Part shown: in pieces, positions 1-10,265 of the stretch
Layout of the letters: every line of letters begins with the position of its first letter
How positions within the stretch are numbered: the stretch's first letter is position 1
Assembly: GCA_023052935.1 (NCBI GenBank)
Contig: CM041292.1
Location: 134,492,951 to 134,556,950, forward strand
Origin: Piezodorus guildinii
Lineage: Eukaryota; Arthropoda; Insecta; Hemiptera; Pentatomidae
DNA: 64,000 nt
Direction of reading: 5' to 3'
Position numbers and translations under genes: made by a program
Notes under the pieces: generated by a model
What the model saw: only the letters and a program-made list of their open reading frames with translations
Told to the model about the DNA's origin: nothing
The model's database searches: none

Positions 1-517
1 GCTGGGAATAATTATTTAGAACTAAAATGTATCTGTTTCAGTATATAAGTTGATTGTAACCTGTTAAAAGTCAATTTTGTGATGCAAATATTATCTAAAA
101 ACAAAAAACGGTTCTCAAGAAAAATTGAAAATTAACTACTAAAACAACAGCTAAGAGAGCGTAATAAAAAAATAAATAAATCTTACATCTGAATGGAAAA
201 GAAGAAAGAATCTAATGGTTTTTGACGTGAAACAACAATATAAAGTAAGAAGGTAAAAATAAGAAAGAAAAAGGTATATAATTATTTTTTTGATACTTAA
301 TTGACAATAAGAATGCTAAAATGTTAAAATCAATTTAAAAAGTTTGAAATAAATTAGAGATGAAAATAAATTCCTAAAGAATTAATTACATTGATTTTCA
401 ATGGAAACATGTGTTTTATTAAATAATCTAGTATATTATTATCTACCATAATGAGGCAGTTTTATCGGCTTTTCATTAATCCTTATTAACTTATTTTTGT
501 GTATAAGATAATATTTT
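1..517. other. AT-rich stretch without recognisable feature
   Basis: Very AT-rich DNA with short A and T runs. I see no open frame of note, no inverted repeat and no match to the repeat families found elsewhere in the window. Confidence 0.5.
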
Positions 518-1772
518 TACTTTCACTTACTATATATAGTAAGGGAAAGTTTTGCGATCGTGAAAATTTTCGAATTCCAGTTTTCAGCGGAAATACACAT
601 TTTAGGATCACCTGAGTCCAAATAATCAAGTCCCGCAAAAAGGTCTGTGTGTGTGTGGTAACTCCCGGGCGGAAACGCTAAGTCCTATGAAACTGAAATT
701 TTATATTCAAGACAAATATACGCCCGAGACGTGACAAAACCTTTTTCATCAAAATGAGCTTAACAGAAGAGCCACTTTATACCATGCATTTTGCACCTTT
801 TTTCGATTTTCTCGAAAACGGTTTCGACGATTCTGATTGAACTCGCTATATCGATGTAAAATTTAATGGGCTTTGATATCATGTACGTTTAATTCTGATT
901 AAAATGGTTTGACAGGAATGATATGCCGATATTTTAAACCCAACTAAAAGAGAAAACAGAAAAAAATATTTTTTTAATGGAATTTTTTGTTTTTGAACAT
1001 AAGAGCAGTAATATGCAAGTATAATATACCGTTGGAAAGCTAAAGATTTTAGAAAAAATATTATTTTATACTCAAACTTTTAAAAGTTAATAGAGAATGA
1101 TGAAAATTAGATAAAACTAACTGATTATTTTAGATAATAATATAATAGTTTTTTTTTAATAAAACAAATGTTTCTAAATAAATTCGATTTAATTAATTCT
1201 TTAATAGTTTCTCATATTTTTATCTCTAACTGTATTTGAAAATTCTTTCATTGATTTTAAAAATGGAGGTAAGTGAAAGTCGTGTGTTGCCCGCACCAGA
1301 TTTTTCTAAAATCTTTAGCTTTCCAATGCTGTAGTATACTTCTGTTCTGTATTACAGTTTTTCTGTTCAAAAAAATATTGATTGGTTTAAAAAATATGTT
1401 TGCCCTTCTCTCCTTTATTGGGATATCGAATTCGTTCAATGTTTACATTTAGCAGTTTTTTGTCAGCCTATATGATAAGATGATATCAGTAATTCTTCTA
1501 AATCTATAAAATTAAAGGTAATTTAGAAGAAGACAATTTTAAATGTAGGTATTCAAGCCCTAATAGACTATTTCAATCAGAATGAAACCTACATAATATT
1601 AAAGCTCATTAAATTTTACATCGGTACGGCGGGTTTCATCAAAATCGATAGTGCCGTTTTTGAGAAAATCGTAAAAAAGGTGTAAAATGCATGGTATAAG
1701 GTAGCACTTCAGGTCAGCCTATTTTAGTGAAAAAGTTGTAACATCTCGGGCGTATGGATAAGTGAAAGTAAA
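518..1772. repeat. R1 repeat, composite foldback form
   Basis: The left part (518 to about 1308) follows the R1 consensus seen in several places. It has a palindromic head (TTTCACTTAC, TA-rich centre, then its near complement), then GCGATCGTGAAAATTTTCG, a GT-rich stretch, and an end near GTGTTGCCCGCACCAGA. The right part (about 1300-1772) is an inverted, internally deleted R1 copy. The composite therefore starts TACTTTCACTTA and ends TAAGTGAAAGTA, giving short terminal inverted repeats. No coding capacity is visible. It is a non-autonomous mobile element of unknown class. Confidence 0.7.
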
Positions 1773-2544
1773 AAAAAAAATATGCTAAAATAAAATAAAA
1801 TGAGATGTGGCGGTCATGAAAAACTGGATAACTCGAGTTATATCAAAAATGAGTTAACTCCAAGTATCGCTCCCTCAGACCGTCCCCCACATCGCGTTAA
1901 ATTTGTTAAAGAAATTTCTTGGTGGAAGAATTTTCAGGTGGAAAGAAAGCTGTATGTTAATCGTTCTATTTTAGGTATTACTTTAAGTTTAAGTCGCTCA
2001 CTTGTAAAATGAAAGATTATGACTTAACCAATTATTCACGACCGCCAGAGATATATAATAAAAAGCATAAAGGAAACAATACAAGTAAGCTGTCTTAAAA
2101 TAAAAAACTATATAAGTATGACCGGAAAAACAAATATATAGGACTAACGGAATTCCGTACAATTGTATCAGCTATTTTTACGCATGCTTATTTATTCTTT
2201 TGAGCCATTCATTAAGTTGTGTCACCGCAATATTCTGCATTATATTTTACAGCCACCTTCAATATGTAGCAATATTTGTTTTTTCATATTATAGTGAGCA
2301 CTTCAACCAATTAAGGCCTAAGAGTACCCTGGAAGTGTCTATAAAACTGTTTTTATATTATACGGTTTGATGAATACCCGTAATGAAGAACAGTAATAAC
2401 AGTGGTCTTGGGACTTAGGAATAGTTCTTATTAGTTCATAAAAAGGATTCTAATGAATTAAATATGATATGAAAAAATAATAGCTATCAGTGGGTATAAT
2501 AATGATGATACCTTGTACATAGATGCAGAAACGGAATGCAAGTC
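1773..2544. other. Unassigned AT-rich DNA
   Basis: Short open frames occur here (for example 1800-2012), but none has splice signals, recognisable domains or a protein-like composition. No repeat family is recognised. Confidence 0.4.
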
Positions 2545-2815
2545 TGTCACGTATTTTGGAAACGTAAGCTGGCGGTGAAGGCTGATTGTCTTGGCGAAGG
2601 ACGGTGGCTACTTTGCCTGCCGCACATAACTCCTTCAGCACAGCCCGCCTGTCCGTCTGCTAACCCCACTTCCACTTCCAACCACCGCCAAATGCTCACC
2701 GAAGAACGAATTCCTCAAGAGTAGAAGAGGTATTCAGCGAAGGATGCTAACAGGCGCCGTCGGGCGGTAATGCCCGATACAACGGCAACATTATGGCTAG
2801 TTTCAAAACCTCCTG
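2545..2815. other. GC-richer island, function unknown
   Basis: About 270 bp of clearly higher GC content than the surroundings, open on both strands for about 60 codons (2536-2724 plus, 2450-2641 minus) but without recognisable protein similarity. Similar islands recur at 6.5, 18, 23.8, 35.5, 37.3, 41, 44.5, 46 and 56.3 kb. They could be conserved non-coding elements or old exons; the sequence alone does not decide. Confidence 0.3.
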
Positions 2816-3103
2816 TATTAATGTCCGTAATATTTCAAAATGGAGATTCAGAATACTGTATAACTAACCGGTTCTCATTTTCAAGAGATTTGAAATTCCA
2901 ATATGTTATCTTTTAGAATAAAATTATAATCCGCCCGACTGCCAACTTCGATTTAGGGAACTATTTCTGAAACGAATAGCCCACCTCTAATAGGAGAGGT
3001 ATTTTAATCCCATCATCTGTAGACCTGATCTCATAAGCCCTGCGAATTTTGCCCCGTCTTCCGTTCTATTTCCCAACTTTTAGAATATAAATATACAACA
3101 AAA

Positions 3104-3183
<80 letters not shown>

Positions 3184-3915
3184 ATTGTCAACAACATAGG
3201 TCTTTATTTTTAAGATGATCCGATCTAAATATATGTAAATATCAATAAATGAGACACATATGATGACATAATTATTATATGAATTAGGTGTGTAAAAAAA
3301 TTTTGTAATGTGATAAACAAGGTGGTGAACATTAAAAACCAAGTACAAAACAGTCCAAATTTATTTGCTCCATAGATTGTCTAATGCTGGAGAGTTTTGG
3401 CATCAATTTTAAGAAAAGTTATTAGGAATTAACGACAAACTCTCTTTTTATTTCCTTCAATAATGACCTGTGTTGCTTTTTTTTTTTTTTTTTTCTAAAT
3501 AAATAGCATTATGAAATATGTTTCACACTTAAGGTTAATCTCAGTTTTTCAAATACCGCCTTGTTCCTGGTGTGATTATGGAATCTACTGCGTGGAAAGA
3601 AATGGATTTCTGCCAACAAAAATAAAAAATAACAACTAAGAAATAACTAGTAAAAATACTTCTTTCTGGCCCGTTCGACTAGTTTCTGGAATTCCCTTCT
3701 AACAAACATCCGTCATGCTCTCTCCCTATTCACATTTAAACCTTCTCCTCCAGTACCTTCTAGCATTCCAAAATGACGCAGTTTGACAATGTAATAATTT
3801 TAATAAAATTGAATTCAATATTTTAGTTTTCCCACAAGTATTTAAACAACGTTTTTCAACTTTTTTAAGTAAAAGACTTTTGTTTCAAACGTTAAAGTAT
3901 TTTTTTTTTTTTCGT
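2816..3915. repeat. Low-complexity region with (AT)n and poly-T
   Basis: Holds a roughly 70-bp uninterrupted (TA)n microsatellite at about 3109-3180, a poly-T run at about 3478-3495 and another at about 3901-3912. The minus-strand frame over the (AT)n tract encodes only Tyr-Ile repeats and is not a gene. Confidence 0.8.
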
Positions 3916-4040
3916 TGTCATTAGAAAAGTTCGTTTCTTCTAATGACAATTCAATAACGTTTTCAATTGTCATTGAATAACGAATTCTTCTAATGACAAT
4001 TGAAAACGTCATTCAATTGTCATTAGGAGAATTCGTTTCT
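3916..4040. repeat. Cluster of alternating short inverted repeats
   Basis: The unit TTCTAATGACAATT and its complement AATTGTCATTAGAA alternate about five times in 125 bp, with AATAACG or AAAACG spacers. The region can fold into several competing hairpins. No coding sense is apparent. Confidence 0.7.
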
Positions 4041-4314
4041 TATTATTGTAGTATATTATTTTTATTTAAGTTGAATTAGTTCATTTCTCATTTCAATTCT
4101 GGGCCAGTTAAAGATCCTTTATTACTTCAAAGCTTATGTTATTCTTAAAGGACTAAGTAGCAAAATAATTAAAATTTTTATTTTTCTTTCTTTTATTATA
4201 TATTTCAACCCATTTAATTTCTCATTTTTTTTCAGCACAATTATTTTCTGAGGATTGTTTTTTATTTTATTTTTATTTAGGTATATAAATATAAAATTAG
4301 TATATATATATATC

Positions 4315-4395
4315 ATCCATAATTATAAATATTAGTTACTTATGTTCATTTTGTCTGTTGGTTAGACATGTTGTATATTATAAACTGTATTTTCA
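4315..4395 (+). repeat. Short direct repeat, copy 1
   Basis: About 78 bp (ATCCATAATTATAAATATTA through to GTATATTATAAACTG) recurs almost unchanged at about 4741-4817. The two copies bracket the LINE fragment at 4396-4672 and an (AT)n tract, so they may record a local duplication around the insertion. Confidence 0.65.
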
Positions 4396-4671
4396 TAAGA
4401 GACCAATAGCATCTATTGCCAGCTGTTATCCTTGCTTTAATTCCGTCTCTAATCTTATTATTCTCAGTGAAAACAGTGCCTAGATACTTAAACTGTGGTA
4501 CTCTCTCGAACCGATATCCAGTCCCCTCGATATACCTGTTTCCTCCTTCTTCCCTGCTGGTCATCATATATTCAGTTTTTTCCGTATTTATGATCAGTCC
4601 TGTTCTCCTCGCGGCCACTTCGCACTCCTCGAAACCTCCTAGTAAAGCACTGGTTGTTCTATCACAAGATC

Positions 4672-4672
<1 letters not shown>
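4396..4672 (-). pseudogene. Non-LTR retrotransposon reverse transcriptase fragment
   Basis: On the minus strand the frame 4618-4396 reads RRTGLIINTEKTEYMMTSR and, about 30 residues further on, FKYLGTVFTEN. These are the segments that follow the catalytic YADD box in LINE-type reverse transcriptases. Upstream, at about 4672-4620, a related frame reads DLV, then after a one-base shift RTTSALLGGFEECEVAA, so the fragment is frameshifted. The YADD codons are lost into an expanded (AT)n microsatellite (about 4672-4720). The N-terminal enzyme, the endonuclease and the 3' part are absent. This is a dead fragment of a different family from the LINE at 9.4-10.3 kb. Confidence 0.75.
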
Positions 4673-4717
<45 letters not shown>

Positions 4718-4720
4718 ATA
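4672..4720. repeat. (AT)n microsatellite
   Basis: Alternating TA repeats with a few interruptions, abutting the truncated reverse-transcriptase fragment. Confidence 0.85.
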
Positions 4721-4740
4721 TATTAATTATAATACATATA

Positions 4741-4885
4741 TCATCCATAATTATAAATATTAGTTACTTATGTTCATTTTGTCTGTTGGTTAGACATATT
4801 GTATATTATAAACTGTACAAATAAGTTATTCTTAAGGGACCCAGTCCTAGAATAAAAATCACTTTCTATTCTATTCTTTTCTAAA
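4741..4885 (+). repeat. Short direct repeat, copy 2, and LINE-like 3' tail
   Basis: 4741-4817 repeats 4315-4395. It is followed by GTCCTAGAATAAAAATCAC and a TTCTATTCTATTC tail (about 4840-4880), which resembles the 3' ends of insect non-LTR retrotransposons: AATAAA, then a short tandem tail. Confidence 0.45.
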
Positions 4886-4954
4886 ATAATCCATTAGAAA
4901 ACCGATGACGCACTAGTTTCAGATGTTGGCGTTAAACCTGAATCCATCAATGAT

Positions 4955-5227
4955 AAATAAATAAATATATATTACTTAAAATTTGAGATAAAATAGTGTA
5001 TTACATAGAAATATGTGTATACTATAAACTTTGAAAAAACACTGAAGTAAAGATGCTAAGGAATAGTTCAGATATGGAATATTTTCCTAATGTATGACGT
5101 CAGGAGTCCGGGTTTTTATCCTTTAGTTAATTGTTTTTATTTTATTTTGTATTCATTATTATTCTGACATTTTGTTAATATGAGTTTATTAAATTGAGTA
5201 GCACGTATTAAGGTTTTGGACATAAGA
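4955..5227 (+). repeat. Dispersed repeat R2, copy 1
   Basis: The sequence from AAGATGCTAAGG through ATGACGTCAGGAGTCCGG to AAGGTTTTGGAC matches 20560-20822 in the left palindrome arm (AAGATGCTAGAA, ATGACGTTAGGAGTCCGG, AAGGTTTTGGAC) with moderate divergence. No coding potential is seen. It directly abuts an R1 element. Confidence 0.65.
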
Positions 5228-6117
5228 TTTTACTTTACTTACTATATAGAGTAAGGGAAAGTATTGCAATCGTGAAAATTTTCGAATTGCAGTTTTCAAC
5301 GGAAATACACGTTTTAGGGTCCCCTGAGTCCAAATAACCAAGTCCCGCAAAAAGGTCTGTGTGTGTGTGTCCATGTACGGTAACTCCCGGGCGGAAACGA
5401 AAAGTCCTATGAAACTGAAATTTCATTTTAAGACAACTATACACCCGAGACGTTACAAAACATTTTTCATCAAAACGAGCTTAACAGAAGAGCCACTTTA
5501 TACCATGCATTTTGCACCTTTTTTCGATTTTATCGAAAACGGTTTCGACGATTTTGATTGAACTCGCTATATCGATGTAAAATTTAATGGGCTTTGATAT
5601 CATGTAGGTTTAATTCTGATTAAAATGGTTTGACAGGGCTTAAATGCCGATATTTTAAAGTACCTTTAATTTTGCATATTTTATAAAAATAACCATATTA
5701 TCTAGTTAGCGTTGATAAATAAACAGCTAAATATGCAAGCTGAGGAAATTTAAAAGCAACTAAAGGAGAAAACTCAAAAAATATTTTTTTAATGTAATTT
5801 TTCGTTTTCGAACATAAGAACAGTAATATACAAGGGTAATATACCGTTTAAAAGCTAAAGATTTTAGAAAAAAATATTATCTAATACACAACAGCTTATA
5901 AAAGTTAATAGAGAGTGATAAAAAGCCGATAAAACTAAGTGATTGTTTTAGGTAATAATATCATAGATTTTTTAATAAAACACATGTTCTATATAAATTC
6001 CATTTAACTAATTCTTTAATGGTTTCACTCATTTTTATCTCTTACTGTTTTTGAAAATTCTTTAATCGATTCTAAAAACGGAGTTAAGTGAAAGTCGTGT
6101 GTTGCCCGCACCAGATT
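5228..6117 (+). repeat. R1 repeat, near full-length single copy
   Basis: This copy defines the R1 consensus. It has a head TTTACTTACTATATAGAGTA, then GTGAAAATTTTCGAATTG, a short (GT)n, AACTCCCGGGCGGAAACG, a block around TTAATGGGCTTTGATATCATG, and the end AAGTGAAAGTCGTGTGTTG with CCCGCACCAGATTT. It is about 890 bp long with no open frame of note. A target-site duplication is not evident. Confidence 0.7.
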
Positions 6118-6454
6118 TCTTTATTTATGACGCGATTTTTATATTTTCCTATGGTAATGTCTTAAAAATTTCGTTTGAATTGTTAATAAAAATGTACTCT
6201 GAGGTAGTAGCCAAGGTATTTCCCCAGTTAACTTTATCTTGATTATATTATATTTTCTAATTGCAAATGTTTTTCCGTTGAAAGATTATAATATAGCTTC
6301 AATTTAAATAATACCGTCGATAAATCTAAGATTACTAAAATACGGATATATACCGTTTCTAAACCTCTCCACTTAAGAGGTACAACTTCGTGTAACTTTA
6401 TAACACCGTTTTCAAATATAGATACTCCTGAAGTAAGCAAAATAAGGTATGAAG
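6118..6454. other. Unassigned AT-rich DNA
   Basis: Nothing recognisable beyond a 65-codon minus-strand frame (6243-6440) with no supporting features. Confidence 0.4.
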
Positions 6455-6870
6455 AAGAGGTGCCGATGGACAGACTACACGGATGAATCGAGAAATAAGA
6501 TTTAGACAGAGCCGACGATGGAGAGGCGAGCGACGAGGTATGCTAACGAGGAGGCCCGGCCAATAAACGGGCTCCGTGATCCCCGGGCGGCCTATAATCT
6601 TCTCCACCACTCCCCGGCCCGTCCTCTCTTTGTTTTTACACTCCCGGTAGCAGCTCTTTCTACCTTTACCCTTATTGCCTTCTTTTTTCCATTCCTTCAA
6701 CCACGGATAAACCACTTCCCTTCAATAATCACGTCCCTTGCAAGTTTTATGGAGGATCCGCCACGTAGTCTAGCCGTGGAGAAACTATACCTCCGTGGCG
6801 CTTATACAACAGCGCAACAATTTATTCCGAAACCGGATTCCCAACATACAATTTATACACATCCAATCTG
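6455..6870. other. GC-rich island, possible conserved non-coding element
   Basis: About 415 bp of strikingly GC-rich sequence inside AT-rich DNA, including GAGGCCCGGCCAATAAACGG and GGGCGGCCTATAATC. The word GCCTATAATC recurs in the island at 56.3 kb, and a GGCC-AATAAAC-like word recurs (inverted) near 23.97 kb. Frames are open on both strands (6518-6871 plus, 6398-6715 minus) but lack recognisable protein motifs. It may be regulatory; the evidence is compositional only. Confidence 0.3.
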
Positions 6871-7372
6871 AATGCTAAATATGTTCCGCATCTTTACACC
6901 AAACGAGTCGGATCATGTGCGAGGATAAAAAGATAAGTGATTTTCAACACTGCATTAAAACCTCGTTTATGGAGTGAATTTTAACTATCTTCTCGTCTCG
7001 AAAAAAATTAGAGAATTCTTGAGTAGATTATTAATCAAAATGAACCAATAAATTAAAAATAATAGTAAATAAGACCATACTTGGTCCTAGGAAAGTAAGT
7101 TAGGGGTGTAAATATTAGAAACTTTACGATACTTTAATCATTTCGCAATTACTAAAGGACAAAACATAATATAACTTTAGAGATAATATAGCTCTGCGAA
7201 AAGTAGCAGAAACATCGAGAAGCGCAATGGTACAAAATGTTTATTTTTACGCTGACTGTAAACCATAGCATATTAACACGTTGACTGCCACGGAGTATTC
7301 AAGGATTCCGGTCCAAGAAAAAAATTTGATTTAATCATATTATACCATTAAAAATGTTAATTATAGTACAAA

Positions 7373-7884
7373 CTAGCTGTTGCCCACGACTTAGTCTGCG
7401 TCAATTTCTGTTATTCTGATCACGATTAAGAAGTTTTTAAAAGGATACATTTTAAAGTACTTCTGCGTAAATGATATTCTTAGTTTTCTTAAGGCAAAAG
7501 AACATACTGACAAAGCGACATATAATTGGCCGTATGAAAAGCAGTCTTGACATAAATAGATTCCTACGAGTTTAAATACGAGTCCCTGTGTTTTATTAAT
7601 TGTTACGGCAAAAGATGAATTGACGGGAAACAGAATTATTTTAAAATTAAAAAGTAAATCTTTTGGAATCATTGGGATGCGAGGTTAATTTCCCCCATTG
7701 TTTCCATATTTTCCGCTGATTCTTCACTCCTACTGGTCACAGTTATATGTTATAGAGCCGAAAGCCTCCCTCGATAAATGCACTATCCAACATAAAAAGA
7801 ATTTTTCAATTTGAACCAGTAGTCTCTGAGATTAGCGCGTTCAATCAAACAAACAATACTTCAGCTTTATGATATTAGTATAGA
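7373..7884 (-). mobile_element. Short non-autonomous Helitron
   Basis: Read on the minus strand it begins TCTATACTAATATCATAAAG at 7884 and ends GTGGGCAACAGCTAG at 7373. This is the 5'-TC to CTAG-3' pattern of Helitrons, with a weak hairpin just before the end (CGCAGAC..GTCGTG). The flanking bases are A (7885, complement) and T (7372, complement), matching insertion between A and T without target duplication. It carries only the last piece of the helicase gene, so it cannot move unaided. It is nested in the MITE at 7273-7931. Confidence 0.8.
7391..7690 (-). pseudogene. Helitron Rep/helicase C-terminal remnant
   Basis: The minus-strand frame reads FPVNSSFAVTINKTQG followed by FSYGQLYVALSV. These correspond to the conserved last helicase motifs of PIF1-like Helitron helicases (usually written FPV-SFAMTINKSQGQ and FSHGQLYVALSR). 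The similarity extends upstream to about 7690 (RIPMIPKDLLF) before a stop. The Rep nuclease, Walker A and the rest of the helicase are missing. The motif VI arginine is changed (ALSV for ALSR). This is a non-functional stub of about 95 residues retained next to the Helitron 3' terminus, as internally deleted derivatives often do. Confidence 0.8.
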
Positions 7885-7931
7885 TTAATCATAAAAAGCT
7901 TAAAGAATGTTTTGTTTTAAAAACGTGTTAA

Positions 7932-8660
7932 GAGTTACCTCGTAGTTGGCTTATGTAACAGGAATCGTGCGGAAGGAAACGACCAAATATTGTGTCCACA
8001 ACACGCTTCGATCTGCCCCACCATATCGCTTCACTCGAGAGTGTCTTATATGTGGGTATAAATTAATTAGCAATAACTTAGAAATCATGCCAAAGGTGCG
8101 AGATAAATCGTAGTAGGTATCCTGGACAGATAAACAACCTACGATTTATTCTGTAGTTGGCAGCCAAGGAGGTAAATTCTATTTCTAAAAACACTATATA
8201 TAGTTTTTAGGAGGGCTAAAACTTTCATACTAAACGACATAGTTGAATCAAATCAACACTTGAACAAAATGAAAATTTCAACCCAAAAAGGAAGTATCAC
8301 ATCGACCTCTTTTAATCCGATAGTTTCGTGGCACCCGTAAAAATAAAATACAGCAAGAAAATAATTCGGCGTTGATAACGAAAAAAATTCATAAATTCGA
8401 AATTATTAAAATAAATTAATGTTCATCCATCCCTTCAGAAACATACAGACTGAGGCATAATTCTCAACTTTGGGTCATAGTAATTTACATGTAAAATCAT
8501 ATAGTGATTATTTTTCCATTTTATTAAAAATAATCTATAGATGTTCTTCTTTCTTCTTCATTGTCCCGGAGTAAAGTAAAAAAGACCGTTCATAGCGAAT
8601 GTATTATTAAAGCTTTGATGTTACTTCTTTTTATTGACATGGATGTTATTTATATTTACT
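7932..8660. other. Unassigned DNA with one hairpin
   Basis: The only structure I see is at about 8100-8151: AGATAAATCGTAGTAGGT and its near complement ACCTACGATTTATTCT separated by about 15 bp, a strong hairpin. The rest is AT-rich and unassigned. Confidence 0.5.
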
Positions 8661-8668
8661 TATATATA

Positions 8669-8720
<52 letters not shown>
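8661..8720. repeat. (AT)n microsatellite
   Basis: About 60 bp of alternating TA with one TT phase break. Confidence 0.85.
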
Positions 8721-8722
<2 letters not shown>

Positions 8723-9224
8723 AATAGGTTAGATATTCATCACCATAATATACACATAGATATATTATATAATATCATATTAAAAATAGTGTAGAAGTTG
8801 AAATGAAAACTTTAGTAAATACTTAATCTCTATTCTTCATGAACAAATCATCTTAACTTATCTTAAAAAAACGCTTTATATATCAGCGCATTTCAACCAA
8901 TTAAGTATACAAACCTTGATTTGGATATAATTTAAGATGATTCAATTTAATGTGATTCTGAGTAAAAAACAAAACAAAATAAAATATACATTGAACATAG
9001 TAGTATCGATAAATACATGTTTTATTATAATTTGATTATTATTCTCTGGACTATATATTTAATCGTCAAAATCCGATATCTTAACACCTCTTACAACTAA
9101 CATTTACAAAAAAATCTACAATCCCATGAAGAATCATGAAAACGATTCATATGTTTAAGGTGTAACGAAAAAGGAGAGATAAAATCTATTTTTTTATTAT
9201 TTCTAATTAACTATATTAGGGCAT

Positions 9225-9270
9225 AACTGTTTATAGAGCTGTTTATAGAGCTGTTTATAGACAGCTAACC
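9225..9270 (+). repeat. Short triplicated unit
   Basis: CTGTTTATAGAG occurs three times in tandem (about 9228-9263), followed by GACAGCT. It lies in otherwise unassigned AT-rich DNA (8721-9360). Confidence 0.7.
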
Positions 9271-9360
9271 AATGTGAAAAACGATAAACAATTCAAAAGA
9301 AAATGGTCTATCACGACTGCTAATTTTAAAACGCTATATCTCAGCTATTTCTAAACCAAT

Positions 9361-10265
9361 TTTAATAATAATAGGCTTAGCGAACCCGAAGGTTCGATGC
9401 CGATACCACCAAATTCCGCCTACACAGACTCGTCCAATGTTCACCGTTCAAGCCCAAGCCCCAGAGATCAGCCTTAACGCAATCCTCCCATCGACGCTTC
9501 GGCCTACCTTTCGGACGCCTACCAGTCGGTTCAGCGAATACCAACTTTCTCGGAATCCGCTCTTCATCGAGCCCAACAACTTTACTCGCCCATTTGAGTC
9601 TCCGAGATGCTATCACGTCAACTATATTCACATGATGCAAGTCCCGCAATTCCGCGTTGTGCAACCTTCTAAACTTCCCAGTGGCCTCATCTCTCTTCGG
9701 ACCAAATATTTTACGCAGAACCTTATTTTCGAACACCTTAAGCCGTTGTTCATCCTTCAAAGTAAGCGGCCACGTTTCACATCCGTAAAGAACCGTCGGA
9801 AGAATAATAGTTTTATAAAGTCTGACCTTTAAGTTTTTAGATAGAAGCCGCGAACTAAGTAACTTAGCAACTGAATAATAACACGCATTTCCCACCTTTA
9901 ACCGGGACTTTATTTCTTCCTGGATTTCATTTTTTCTTGTTATCATTGAACCTAAATACTTGAATTTCTCAACGTGTTCAAAAGTATGCCCTGATACATC
10001 AATATCACCAAGATCGACACCGTTTCTGCTACTAATCATATACTTCGTTTTATCGGTATTTAATTCGAGTCCTATTTCTTTACCGGTTTTTATTAACACA
10101 CTTGTATTTAGCTGTATGGTTTCTGTGTCTTCACCTAGCAGTACCAGATCATCGGCATACCCCAAAACCGGAACCTTGTAACCCATATTTAAACCTTTCT
10201 CGGTACACATCACCTTTTCTATGACATATTCTAAAGCTATATTAAATAACAAACCTATTTTGATC
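9361..10265 (-). pseudogene. 5'-truncated non-LTR retrotransposon (LINE), RT C-terminal half
   Basis: The minus-strand frame runs from about 10262 to 9377. It begins in the palm domain (GLLFNIALEYVIEKV) and has the catalytic box GYADDLVLLG. It continues through LNTDKTKYMISSR, FKYLGSMITRK, the thumb-like VLYGCETWPLT and RLKWASKVVG, and ends with the C-terminal PTGRRPKGRPKRRWEDC. About 290 residues are uninterrupted, so the copy is not very old. The endonuclease and N-terminal RT motifs are gone, a typical 5' truncation. The break coincides with a poly-T run (about 10270-10290) that fakes a Lys-rich N-terminus. A short ATT/TAA tail (about 9363-9373) marks the 3' end. The clade (RTE-, CR1- or Jockey-like) cannot be fixed by eye. 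Confidence 0.85.

Larger units (their letters stand above)
7273..7931. mobile_element. piggyBac-like MITE interrupted by a Helitron
   Basis: The left end is TTAACACGTTGACTGCCACG and the right end AACGTGTTAA, so a TTAA target duplication is followed by a short terminal inverted repeat CACGTT. TTAA targets and GACTGCC-containing ends are typical of piggyBac elements. Subtracting the 512-bp Helitron inside leaves about 147 bp, MITE size with no transposase. The short inverted repeat makes the assignment tentative. Confidence 0.5.

Noticed and set aside
3031..3348. Long minus-strand frame with Tyr-Ile repeats
   Set aside because: Encoded by the (AT)n microsatellite; not a protein. The same holds for 8561-8794 and 16107-16412.
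6398..6871. Overlapping 105- and 117-codon frames on opposite strands
   Set aside because: Open because of GC-rich composition; neither shows motifs, splice sites or similarity. Kept only as an island.
9437..9832. 131-codon plus-strand frame
   Set aside because: Antisense shadow of the LINE reverse transcriptase on the minus strand.
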